A stretch of 64,000 nucleotides of DNA from Streptomyces sp. NBC_00223 (GTDB lineage: Bacteria > Actinomycetota > Actinomycetes > Streptomycetales > Streptomycetaceae). A program made the position numbers and the translations under genes. This document shows positions 37,326-45,141 of this stretch, in pieces. Within the stretch, counting starts at the first letter, position 1. Every line of letters begins with the position of its first letter. A model generated the notes under the pieces. That model searched no databases. It was not told the DNA's origin and was given only the letters and a program-made list of their open reading frames with translations. Location of the stretch: assembly GCF_036199905.1 (NCBI RefSeq), contig NZ_CP108109.1:2604001-2668000 (forward strand), given 5' to 3'.

Positions 37326-37355
37326 GCGGGCGCCATGTGCGAGGGCGGCGCCCGC
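37326..37355 (+). terminator. Hairpin after the leucine-catabolic operon
   Basis: GCGGGCGCC and GGCGCCCGC pair perfectly around a 12-nt loop, 22 bp past the acdH stop. No T-run; likely terminator. Confidence 0.55.
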
Positions 37356-37448
37356 GCGAGCCCGGTCTGGGCGCGCGCGGCACGCGCGGCGCCCCAGCGG
37401 TGTGGTCGCCAGAGGCCGGCGGCGAGCTGGCGCGTGGCACGCCGGCCG

Positions 37449-38075
37449 CGGACACGCGCCCACGGATCGCCGAACGCGAGGAGCCCGCCCAGCCCGGTCG
37501 CCCTGACGGGCGGTGGGGGCACGCGGGCACGTAGTCCGTCCGCACGCGGCGACACCCGCCTGCCTGTCGGCCCAGCGGGACTCAACCACGCCGTCGCGGC
37601 CAAGGTGGCGGTCACGGATCACTCAGCGCGAGGCACCCGCCCAGCCCGGCTGCCCTGACCGGCAGTAGGGGCACGCGGACACGTAGTCCGTCCGCACGCG
37701 GCAACGCCCGCCTGCCTGTCGGCCCAGCGGGACTCAACCACGCCGTCACGGCCAACGACACGCCCACGGATCACCGAACGCGAGGCACCCGCCCAGCCCG
37801 GCTGCCCTGACCGGCAGTAGGGGCACGCGGACACGTAGTCCGTCCGCACGCGGCAACGCCCGCCTGCCTGTCGGCCCAGCGGGACTCAACCACGCCGTCA
37901 CGGCCAACGACACGCCCACGGATCACCGAACGCGAGGCACCCGCCCAGCCCGGCTGCCCTGACCGGCAGTAGGGGCACGCGGACACGTAGTCCGTCCGCA
38001 CGCGGCGACACCCGCCTACCTGTCGGCCGGCCCCAGCGGGACCCAACCCGCCGGTGCGGCCAAGGTGGCGGTCAT
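37449..38075. repeat. Tandem array of 152-bp repeats, about 4 copies
   Basis: The landmark GTAGTCCGTCCGCACGCGG begins at 37531, 37683, 37835 and 37987, exactly 152 bp apart. The two central units (37683-37834 and 37835-37986) read identically base for base by eye; the unit at 37531 differs mainly in one internal block, and the outer ends fade into partial copies. Each unit carries CGGAC-ACGTA-GTCCG inverted repeats. 152 is not a multiple of three, so the frame shifts at each unit and a repeat protein is excluded. Function unknown. Confidence 0.9.
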
Positions 38076-38570
38076 GCCAGACCGCCCGCAGCCGACACCG
38101 CGTGTGACACGGCACCCCACACGCCCAGGGCACCACCACGCCCGGCCCTCGGCGCCCGCCCACCCTCCGGCACCTCAGAGGCCCGGACGGCGGCCCGCAC
38201 CCCCGACCTGTACGACCCCGGTCGGCCCCCGGCCCGTGTCCGCGTGGCCCGCGGCCCGCTGCCCGCTGCCCCCGGGCGTCCCCCCGACCCCGTACGGCCT
38301 CGCTGCCCCCGGGCGTCTTCCGGGCCCCCGGCTGCGTTTTCTTACCGGTTCCCGCCCGGCGCGGGTCCGTGGTCGAGTGCCGGCGGGCCGACGTTGCCGG
38401 CACTGTCGGCGTCTCCGCCCGCTTACGCACTCTCGCCGCGCCGCCGCGCGTCCGCGTCTCGCCCCGGAGAGAGGGCGCGTCACTCGGGTGGCGGTGGGAA
38501 AAGGGGCGGGCTTGCCCGGAAGCGGGCAGGATTCTTGCAAAGCAAGCCTTTGTCACATCAGTATCAACGG
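38076..38570. other. GC-rich intergenic stretch after the repeat array
   Basis: No gene is supported. A 17-bp direct repeat (CGCTGCCCCCGGGCGTC) occurs at 38264-38280 and 38301-38317. The last 60 bases are less GC-rich (TTGCAAAGCAAG at 38534) and may hold the promoter for the small gene that follows. Confidence 0.45.
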
Positions 38571-38846
38571 GTGCTTGAACGCCGGAGGCCCTACGACGAC
38601 CTGATCGACCACCTCGTGCGGACCACGCCGCTGCACCGCGGCGAGGCCGTCAGGGTGGTGCTGGACGTCCTGGCGTACTTCGACGAGACGACCGAGGAGT
38701 ACGTCCGCCGCAGGCACCGTGAGCTCCAGGCGCAGGGCCTGGTCAACACGGTGATCTTCGAGCGGATCAGCGAGGAGCTGCCGCACCGGGCCGTGGCACC
38801 GTCCGCGCTCTCCCAGCGCCAGCTCCGCCGCATCGTCTACGGCTGA
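38571..38846 (+). CDS. Small conserved protein of unknown function upstream of glmS
   Basis: A 91-residue, mostly helical, charged protein (RRPYDDLIDHLVRTTPLHRGEAVRVVLDVLAYFDETTEEYVRRRHRELQAQ...QLRRIVYG). Codon use is strongly coding-like and the helices are amphipathic; no enzyme motif, membrane segment or signal peptide is visible. The start is uncertain: GTG at 38571 is the first good candidate, a TTG about 12 codons upstream is possible, and neither has a strong ribosome-binding site. It precedes glmS on the same strand; because the glmS leader contains no T, the two may share a promoter. Confidence 0.62.
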   Translation: MLERRRPYDDLIDHLVRTTPLHRGEAVRVVLDVLAYFDETTEEYVRRRHRELQAQGLVNTVIFERISEELPHRAVAPSALSQRQLRRIVYG

Positions 38847-38902
38847 CCGGCCGGATCCCGGCCACCCCGCCCACCCGCGCCGGACCAGGGCCGGGCGCCC
38901 AT

Positions 38903-39060
38903 CAGGCACCCACCCCACCCCCGCCGCGGAACCCCCGGCCCCCGCCGGGCCCGAGCACCCGCCCCCAGGGCACGGGCGGCAGGCGAACGACCGAGCAGGA
39001 CAGCAAGACAGCAAGACAGAAACAGCAGGACAGCAGAACAGCAGGACAACGGAGAGGGAC
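38903..39060 (+). other. T-free (uridine-free) leader of glmS with octamer repeats
   Basis: No T occurs in 158 consecutive plus-strand bases directly before glmS. The first part is C/G-rich; 38997-39050 consists of about seven degenerate 8-nt units of the AGGACAGC type, then the GGAGAGGGA ribosome-binding site. A -10 box cannot lie inside it, so the glmS transcript must start upstream of 38903 and its leader contains no U. Confidence 0.8.
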
Positions 39061-39065
39061 TGCAC

Positions 39066-40880
39066 ATGTGCGGAATCGTCGGATACATCGGCAGGCGTGA
39101 CGTGGCGCCGCTGCTGCTCGAAGGGCTGCAGCGGCTGGAGTACCGGGGTTACGACTCCGCCGGCATCGTCATCACCGGCAAGTCCGGCGAGCTGAAGACC
39201 GTCAAGGCCAAGGGCCGGGTGCGCGAACTCGAATCCCGTATCCCCAAGCGCTTCGCCGGGACCACCGGCATCGCGCACACCCGCTGGGCCACCCACGGCG
39301 CCCCGAGCGACGAGAACGCGCACCCCCACCTCGACGGCGACAACAAGGTCGCGGTCGTCCACAACGGCATCATCGACAACGCCTCGGACCTGCGCGCCAA
39401 GCTGACCGCCGAGGGCACGGTCTTCCTCTCCGAGACCGACACCGAGGTGCTCGCCCACCTCATCGGCCGCTCGCAGGCCGAGACCCTGGAGAAGAAGGTC
39501 AGCGAGGCCCTGCGCGTGGTCGAGGGCACCTACGGCATCGCCGTGATGCACAAGGACTTCCCGGGCCGGATCGTGGTGGCGCGCAACGGTTCGCCCGTGG
39601 TGCTCGGCATCGGAGAGAAGGAGATGTTCGTCGCCTCGGACGTCGCCGCGCTGGTGGCGCACACCCGCCAGGTCGTCACCCTCGGGGACGGCGAGATGGC
39701 CACCCTCAAGGCCGACGACTTCCGCACGTACACCACCGAGGGCTCCCGTACGACCGCCACGCCGACCACCGTGGAGTGGGAGGCCGAGTCGTACGACATG
39801 GGCGGCCACGACACGTACATGCACAAGGAGATCTCCGAGCAGGCGGAGGCCGTGGACCGGGTGCTGCGCGGCCGGATCGACGACCGGTTCGCCACCGTGC
39901 ACCTGGGCGGGCTGAACCTGGACGCCCGCGAGGCCCGGAGCGTACGCCGGATCAAGATCCTCGGCTGCGGCACCAGCTACCACGCCGGTCAGATCGGTGC
40001 CGGGCTGATCGAGGAGCTGGCCCGGATTCCCGCGGACGCCGAGCCCGCGTCCGAGTTCCGCTACCGCAATCCCGTGGTGGACGCCGACACGCTCTACGTC
40101 GCCGTCTCGCAGTCCGGCGAGACCTACGACGTGCTGGCGGCCGTCCAGGAGCTCAAGCGCAAGGGCGCCCGGGTGCTCGGCGTGGTCAACGTGGTCGGCT
40201 CGGCGATCGCCCGGGAGGCGGACGGCGGGACGTACGTGCACGCCGGGCCCGAGGTGTGCGTGGTGTCCACCAAGTGCTTCACCAACACGGTGGTGGCCTT
40301 CGCGCTGCTCGCGCTGCACCTCGGCCGTATCCGCGATCTGTCGGTGGCCGACGGCAAGCGGATCATCGACGGGCTGCGCCGGCTGCCGGGCCAGATCGAC
40401 GAGATCCTCAAGTCCGAGCCGGAGATCAAGCAGCTGGCCCGGGGTTACGCGGACGCGAAGTCGATGCTCTTCATCGGGCGGGTGCGCGGCTATCCGGTGG
40501 CGCGGGAGGCGTCGCTGAAGCTCAAGGAGGTCAGCTACATCCACGCGGAGGCGTACCCGGCCTCGGAGCTCAAGCACGGGCCGCTGGCGCTGATCGACCC
40601 GTCGATGCCGACGGTCGCGATCGTCCCGGACGACGACCTCCTGGAGAAGAACCGTGCCGCGCTGGAGGAGATCAAGGCCCGCAACGGCCGTATCCTCGCG
40701 GTCGCCCACCAGGTGCAGGAGCGGGCCGACGACACGATCGTCGTACCGAAGAACGAGCCCGAGCTGGACCCGATCCTGATGGGCATCCCGCTCCAGCTCT
40801 TCGCCTACCACACCGCCAAGGCGCTCGGCCGGGACATCGACAAGCCGCGCAACCTGGCGAAGTCGGTCACCGTCGAGTAG
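39066..40880 (+). CDS. glmS: Glutamine--fructose-6-phosphate aminotransferase (isomerising)
   Basis: A 604-residue GlmS making glucosamine-6-phosphate for cell wall and amino-sugar synthesis. The N-terminal glutaminase domain begins MCGIVGYIGRRD, so Cys2 becomes the N-terminal nucleophile after Met removal, with HTRWATHG and HNGIIDN. Two SIS isomerase domains follow (GCGTSYHAG; SQSGETYD; HAEAYPASELKHGPLALID) and the C-terminus ends KPRNLAKSVTVE as in all GlmS. GGAGAGGGA lies upstream. No glmS ribozyme is present; the leader is instead T-free. Confidence 0.97.
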   Translation: MCGIVGYIGRRDVAPLLLEGLQRLEYRGYDSAGIVITGKSGELKTVKAKGRVRELESRIPKRFAGTTGIAHTRWATHGAPSDENAHPHLDGDNKVAVVHNGIIDNASDLRAKLTAEGTVFLSETDTEVLAHLIGRSQAETLEKKVSEALRVVEGTYGIAVMHKDFPGRIVVARNGSPVVLGIGEKEMFVASDVAALVAHTRQVVTLGDGEMATLKADDFRTYTTEGSRTTATPTTVEWEAESYDMGGHDTYMHKEISEQAEAVDRVLRGRIDDRFATVHLGGLNLDAREARSVRRIKILGCGTSYHAGQIGAGLIEELARIPADAEPASEFRYRNPVVDADTLYVAVSQSGETYDVLAAVQELKRKGARVLGVVNVVGSAIAREADGGTYVHAGPEVCVVSTKCFTNTVVAFALLALHLGRIRDLSVADGKRIIDGLRRLPGQIDEILKSEPEIKQLARGYADAKSMLFIGRVRGYPVAREASLKLKEVSYIHAEAYPASELKHGPLALIDPSMPTVAIVPDDDLLEKNRAALEEIKARNGRILAVAHQVQERADDTIVVPKNEPELDPILMGIPLQLFAYHTAKALGRDIDKPRNLAKSVTVE

Positions 40881-41328
40881 CGGTCGAGCAGCACCGGAGC
40901 GCGCCCGGCCCGCACCCACGCGAGCCGGCGCGCGCCCTACCACCCACGCCCGCGCCCCACCGCCCACGGCTCACGCCCCACGGCTCACGAGCCGTCCACG
41001 CGCGCGAGCCGACGTACGCGCCCGCCGTTACACCCACCCGCGAGCCCGGCGCGCGCCCCCAGCCCCGCGAACCCGCCGTACGCACACCCGCGCCCCCGCG
41101 CACGTCCTCAGGCCGTAGAACCCGCGAAACGCCCCACGCGGGCCTCGCGGCCACGGACGCGTGCGCGGACCGGCCCCGCACCAGCCCCGTCCCGGCCCCT
41201 CCAAGCCCGCCGCCCCGCGGCAGGCGTACGCGGGCGGACCCCCGCACCGCGCAGAGCCGCACACCCGTACGCCCCAGGGCCGCACACCCGTACGACCCGC
41301 CCGGCCCCGGGCAGCCCCCGCCACGCCC
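40881..41328. other. C-rich intergenic stretch between glmS and usp
   Basis: No gene is supported. The plus strand is C-rich with short direct repeats (CACGGCTCACG twice near 40967-40990; GCCGCACACCCGTACG at 41256 and 41279). No convincing hairpin terminator was seen. Confidence 0.4.
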
Positions 41329-41850
41329 CTACGGAATCACCACCACCGGCCGCTGCGCCCGCCGCGCCAGCCGCCCGGCCACCGAGCCGAAGATCCGCCC
41401 GACCAGCCCGTGGGTGCCGCCGACCACGATCGCGTCGGCCTCGTACTCCCGGCCGACCTCCTCCAGCTCATGACAGATGTCGCCGCCCCGCTCCACCAGC
41501 ACCCAGGAGATCTCGGCGAGGTGGTCGGCGCACGCCAGCTCCAGGCCGAGCACCTCGGTGCGGTGGTCGGGGACGTCGACGAAGACCGGTGGCTCGCAGC
41601 CCGCCCAGACCGTGGCCGGCAGCCGGTTGGCGACATGGACGATGATCAGCGCGGAGTGCGTTCTGCGGGCCATTCCGACGGCGTACGACAGCGCGCGTTC
41701 GCTGGAGAGGGACCCGTCGAAACCCACCACGACTCCGTGCCGGAAGGCGGGATCACAGGCGTGGTGCGCCGTCGGAGCCGTATCGGGCAGCGCCGCGGAC
41801 TCGGCGAGCGGCCGCCGCTCGGCGGGCTCGGGAAACTCATGACCGGCCAT
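41329..41850 (-). CDS. Universal stress protein (UspA family)
   Basis: A 173-residue single-domain USP. After about 35 Pro/Ala-rich residues the fold starts with GVVVGFDGSLSSERALSYAVGMARR and ends with the ATP-binding motif GGTHGLVGRIFGSVAGRLARRAQRPVVVIP, matching the G-x2-G-x9-G-(S/T) pattern of ATP-binding members with small variation. Proteins of this family sense nucleotide or stress state; the partner is unknown. It is transcribed away from adpA, so the 41851-42645 interval serves both genes. Confidence 0.88.
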   Translation of the reverse strand: MAGHEFPEPAERRPLAESAALPDTAPTAHHACDPAFRHGVVVGFDGSLSSERALSYAVGMARRTHSALIIVHVANRLPATVWAGCEPPVFVDVPDHRTEVLGLELACADHLAEISWVLVERGGDICHELEEVGREYEADAIVVGGTHGLVGRIFGSVAGRLARRAQRPVVVIP

Positions 41851-42645
41851 GATGCGAATTCTCGGCGAGGGCGGCGCTGACGCGCCGAGCAGCGGACAGG
41901 ACGGTGCACGCGGGTCGGTCCGCCGCAGCGGCCGGTTTCGGCCACTTCGCCACTTCCCGTCCCACTCTCACCAGGGTACGGCCGGGAAGTCCGCCTGCAC
42001 AGGCCCGACGGGGGCTTCCCAAGGTGTCCCGTACCCGGAGTTCCCAGGAGAATGCCGGAGCGAGGCCACGAACGCAACGCCATCGCGCCAACGGGCAGCA
42101 CGGTTCGGCGCAACGGCGCACCGAGGGGGCGCATCCCCGACGCACCGCGTTCACCCGCCCGTGCAGGTCCGGAGTGTTGACGCGGGGCGGCACGGGGCTG
42201 GTCGGGGGCGGGTACGGGACCGGTCCGGCACGCCGGCGGGCCCCCGCGCGAGCGTGCGCCGAAGCACACCGGCGCACTCCCCGGCGCCTTTTACGCGCGC
42301 CCGCCTCCAGAACGACTATTTTCGGCCAACTTCTCTTCGCTGGACGTCCGTTGGACTTTCCGCCCGCTAACACCTCTGCCACCTGCGGTTCTACGATGCA
42401 GAGCGACGCGGAAGCCGGTTTCCGGGGCCCCTGCGGCGCGAGGCGTACTTCCCAGTGGGCTCCTTGAAGTGAAACGCTTCGTGATCGAATGCTTTACGCC
42501 ACGTTGTCTTGTCGACTTAGCGTCAGATGGTGAACTTGTCACTAACGCCCCACCTGACACAGTAGATTTGATCTTGGTGGCCTCGCGGGGGAGAACGTGC
42601 AGGACCGAGGGGACGACGCGTCGATACGAGGGGGGCTTGAGCTCC
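41851..42645. promoter_or_regulatory. adpA: Long adpA upstream region
   Basis: 795 bp without a supported gene lies between usp and adpA. The 42300-42600 part is clearly more AT-rich than its surroundings, as expected for a regulatory leader. Known AdpA homologues have long leaders with several regulator sites; I could not identify specific boxes with confidence except the LacI-like site at 42470. Short open frames here lack ribosome-binding sites. Confidence 0.55.
42470..42481. promoter_or_regulatory. LacI-like operator resemblance upstream of adpA
   Basis: TGAAACGCTTCG resembles the TGAAGCG(C/A)TTC sites near the LacI gene at 1200-2213 (two mismatches to the 2278 site). It lies 165 bp upstream of the adpA start. 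Possibly chance. Confidence 0.25.
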
Positions 42646-43932
42646 ATGAGCCAGGAGTCCAGTTCCGGTACGGCGACGGACACTCCGTCGCAAGCACCAT
42701 CGGCATCGCCTCGCGCCATCCGTAAGCTTTCCGCGCGCCGACGACCGGAAGTCGTCGCGGTGTTGCTCTTCAGTGGTGGCCCGATCTTCGAGAGTTCCAT
42801 ACCGCTGTCCGTCTTCGGCATAGACCGGCAGGACGCGGGCGTGCCCCGCTACCGGCTGCTGGTGTGCGCCGGGGAAGAGGGGCCGCTGCGGACCACGGGC
42901 GGCCTCGAACTGACCGCGCCCTACGGCCTGGAGGCCCTCTCCCGGGCCGGCACGGTGGTCGTGCCGACCTGGCGGTCGATATCCCAGGCACCGCCCCCCG
43001 AGGCGCTCGACGCGATCCGCCGGGCCCACGAGGAGGGCGCCAGGATCATCGGCCTGTGCACGGGTGCCTTCGTGCTCGCCGCCGCCGGGCTGCTGGACGG
43101 CCGCCCGGCGACCACGCACTGGATGTACGCGCCCACGCTCGCCAAGCGCTACCCGTCCGTGCACGTCGACCCGCGGGAGCTGTTCGTGGACGACGGTGAC
43201 GTGCTGACGTCCGCGGGCACGGCCGCCGGCATCGACCTGTGCCTGCACGTCGTGCGGACCGACCACGGCGCCGAGGCCGCGGCCGCGCTGGCCCGGCGGC
43301 TGGTCGTGCCGCCGCGGCGGGCCGACTGGCAGACCGGGCAACGGCATCTGGACAGGTCTTTACCCGAGGAGATCGGCGCGGACCCGCTGGCCGAGGTCGT
43401 CGCGTGGGCACTTGAGCACCTCCACGAGCAGTTCGACGTGGAGGCGCTGGCCGCGCGCGCGTACATGAGCCGGCGCACCTTCGACCGGCGCTTCCGCTCG
43501 CTGACCGGCAGCGCTCCGTTGCAGTGGCTGATCACGCAGCGGGTGCTCCAGGCGCAGCGGCTGCTGGAGACCTCCGACTACTCGGTCGACGAGGTCGCGG
43601 GCCGCTGCGGCTTCCGCTCGCCGGTGGCGCTGCGCGGTCACTTCCGGCGGCAGCTGGGGTCCTCTCCGGCGTCCTACCGGGCCGCCTACCGGGCCCGCAG
43701 GCCGCAGGAGGAGCAGGAGCGGCAGCTGCCTCCCCAGGAGCTGCCCGCGCTGCGCAGGGGCCCGGTGTCGCAGATCCTGGCGGCACCGGGGAAGGGCGAG
43801 CCGGACGCGTACTCGCCCCGGGTCCCGGAGCAGTCCGGCCGGACCGATCTGCCGGAGGTACCGCCCCGCAACCGGTTGCGGGCCGGACGCGGGCTCGGTG
43901 CCGCACTGCCGGGACCGCGCGATCGCCCGTAG
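42646..43932 (+). CDS. adpA: AdpA/BldH-type AraC-family master regulator
   Basis: A 428-residue regulator joining a ThiJ/PfpI (DJ-1-like) dimerisation domain (about 35-210; IIGLCTGAFVLAAAGLLDGRPATTHW) with an AraC/XylS DNA-binding domain (about 247-350; two HTHs in EALAARAYMSRRTFDRRFRSLTG and VDEVAGRCGFRSPVALRGHFRRQLG). AdpA controls morphological and secondary-metabolic genes in Streptomyces. A single TTA codon at residue 239 lies between the domains, the known bldA-tRNA checkpoint. ATG at 42646 starts the conserved N-terminus; the frame is open further upstream. ornA follows at 10 nt. Confidence 0.95.
   Translation: MSQESSSGTATDTPSQAPSASPRAIRKLSARRRPEVVAVLLFSGGPIFESSIPLSVFGIDRQDAGVPRYRLLVCAGEEGPLRTTGGLELTAPYGLEALSRAGTVVVPTWRSISQAPPPEALDAIRRAHEEGARIIGLCTGAFVLAAAGLLDGRPATTHWMYAPTLAKRYPSVHVDPRELFVDDGDVLTSAGTAAGIDLCLHVVRTDHGAEAAAALARRLVVPPRRADWQTGQRHLDRSLPEEIGADPLAEVVAWALEHLHEQFDVEALAARAYMSRRTFDRRFRSLTGSAPLQWLITQRVLQAQRLLETSDYSVDEVAGRCGFRSPVALRGHFRRQLGSSPASYRAAYRARRPQEEQERQLPPQELPALRRGPVSQILAAPGKGEPDAYSPRVPEQSGRTDLPEVPPRNRLRAGRGLGAALPGPRDRP
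43360..43362 (+). promoter_or_regulatory. adpA: TTA leucine codon in adpA (bldA-dependent translation)
   Basis: The frame from 42646 reads TCT-TTA-CCC here, giving Leu239 in DRSLPEE between the ThiJ and AraC domains. TTA codons are very rare in Streptomyces and need the bldA tRNA. The same placement in adpA orthologues is established. Confidence 0.95.
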
Positions 43933-43942
43933 GGTGAGACAC
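43930..43942 (+). promoter_or_regulatory. Possible -10 box for a leaderless ornA transcript
   Basis: TAGGGT (43930-43935) overlaps the adpA TAG stop and ends 7 nt before ATG 43943, the spacing expected when transcription starts at the start codon. A -35 box is weak, and no good ribosome-binding site precedes the ATG. Confidence 0.42.
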
Positions 43943-44557
43943 ATGAACGACCGGATGGTGTGGATCGACTGTGAGATGACGGGCCTGTCACTGGCGCACG
44001 ACGCGCTGATCGAGGTGGCAGCGCTCGTCACCGACTCCGAGCTGAACGTCCTCGGCGAGGGGGTGGACATCGTGATCCGCCCGCCCGCCGAGGCGCTCGC
44101 GTCCATGCCGGAGATCGTCCGCCAGATGCACACCGCCTCCGGCCTGCTGGAGGAGCTGGCCGGGGGCGTGGAGCTGGCCGAGGCGGAGAAGCTGGTGCTC
44201 GACTACGTGCGCGAGCACGTCAGTGAGCCCCGCAAGGCCCCGCTGTGCGGCAACTCGGTCTCCACCGACCGCGGCTTCCTCGCGCGGGACATGCCGGCCC
44301 TTGAGCAGCATCTGCACTACCGGATCGTGGACGTCTCCTCGATCAAGGAGCTGGCCCGCCGCTGGTACCCGCGGGCCTACTACAACAGCCCCGAGAAGAA
44401 CGGCAACCACCGGGCGCTGGCCGACATCCGCGAGTCCATCGCCGAGCTGCGGTACTACCGCGAGGCCGTCTTCGTGCCCGCCCCGGGCCCGGACACCGAC
44501 ACGGCCCGCGCGATCGCCGCGAAGCACGTACGGCCCGCGGAGGGGCCCGCGCACTGA
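43943..44557 (+). CDS. ornA: Oligoribonuclease
   Basis: A 204-residue DEDDh 3'-5' exonuclease degrading 2-5-nt RNA and pGpG, hence linked to RNA turnover and c-di-GMP removal. Exo I is VWIDCEMTGL (Asp/Glu), Exo II includes GNSVSTDRGFLARDMP, Exo III is NHRALADIRESIAELRYY with His and Asp. ATG at 43943 gives the usual N-terminus MNDRMVWIDCEMTGL; the frame extends 15 codons upstream inside adpA. The adpA-ornA order is conserved in Streptomyces. Confidence 0.96.
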   Translation: MNDRMVWIDCEMTGLSLAHDALIEVAALVTDSELNVLGEGVDIVIRPPAEALASMPEIVRQMHTASGLLEELAGGVELAEAEKLVLDYVREHVSEPRKAPLCGNSVSTDRGFLARDMPALEQHLHYRIVDVSSIKELARRWYPRAYYNSPEKNGNHRALADIRESIAELRYYREAVFVPAPGPDTDTARAIAAKHVRPAEGPAH

Positions 44558-44690
44558 GCCCCGGGCCGGGCCGCGCGAAGCGGCGGGACGGGCCCGGGTA
44601 AAGCGGTGCCGACCACCCCTCCGCACCCTGTACACTTTTTCACGCGGCGCCACCCCATCTGGGAAACCACTGGGAACAAGCGCCGCACAT

Positions 44691-44767
44691 GGTGGGTGTA
44701 GCTCAGCTGGTAGAGCACCTGGTTGTGGTCCAGGATGCCGCGGGTTCGAGTCCCGTCACTCACCCCA
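44691..44767 (+). tRNA. tRNA-His (GTG)
   Basis: A full cloverleaf: acceptor GTGGGTG/CACTCAC (one G-U), D-stem GCTC/GAGC, anticodon stem CCTGG/CCAGG with GTG at 44725-44727, T-stem GCGGG/CCCGT, CCA encoded at 44765-44767. G at 44691 pairs with C at 44764, the G-1:C73 pair specific to histidine tRNA. A TACACT -10 candidate lies at 44631-44636. Confidence 0.96.
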
Positions 44768-44770
44768 TGT

Positions 44771-44810
44771 GGAAAAGCCCCGACCTGGGAGACCAGGCCG
44801 GGGCTTTTCC
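44771..44810 (+). terminator. Terminator after tRNA-His
   Basis: An 18-bp stem with one mismatch (GGAAAAGCCCCGACCTGG with its counterpart) around GAGA, beginning 4 nt after the tRNA CCA end, with TTTTCC at the 3' arm. Confidence 0.85.
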
Positions 44811-44965
44811 ATGCGCGGGTTCATGCGCGGGTTCATGTGCGGGCTTTCCGCGTGACGCGGGGCTTTTCAGGTGCGGGACTCTTTCCTGTACGCGGGCGCG
44901 GGCGCGGGCACAGCCCGGGGCCCGCGCCGGAGAACGCCCGGAGAATACCCGGGGCACGCACCGAC

Positions 44966-44999
44966 GGCCCGCCCCCCGCACTCTCCGCGGGGGCGGGCC
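44966..44999. terminator. Hairpin between tRNA-His and the GH48 gene
   Basis: GGCCCGCCCCCCGC pairs with CGGGGGCGGGCC apart from a one-base bulge, loop ACTCTC. It probably stops minus-strand transcripts from the GH48 gene. Confidence 0.55.
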
Positions 45000-45091
45000 T
45001 CGGTGCCTGGTCCGGGAACGGGACGGAGGGCCGAGGACGGTCAGGTCGCCCGGGTCATCTCCCGCCGGCCCCGTTCCCGGGGGCTTCACTC

Positions 45092-45113
45092 ACCCGCGGG
45101 TCGGCCCGCGGGT
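45092..45113 (-). terminator. Hairpin just after the GH48 stop codon
   Basis: ACCCGCGGG and CCCGCGGGT pair perfectly around TCGG, 29 bp past the GH48 stop on the minus strand. First of two stem-loops there. Confidence 0.6.
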
Positions 45114-45141
45114 ATCACTCCTCGATGAGCTGCCCGAAGGC

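Noticed and set aside
37449-38075. 152-bp repeats read as a CRISPR array or as a repeat protein
   Set aside because: Units abut with no unique spacers and no cas genes are present; period not divisible by three, so no constant frame.
39001-39065. glmS ribozyme or riboswitch
   Set aside because: The leader has no T and no catalytic-core-like pairing; glmS ribozymes are Firmicutes-type.
44691-44810. tRNA-His as attachment site of an integrated element
   Set aside because: No integrase and no repeated tRNA 3' end was seen in the window.
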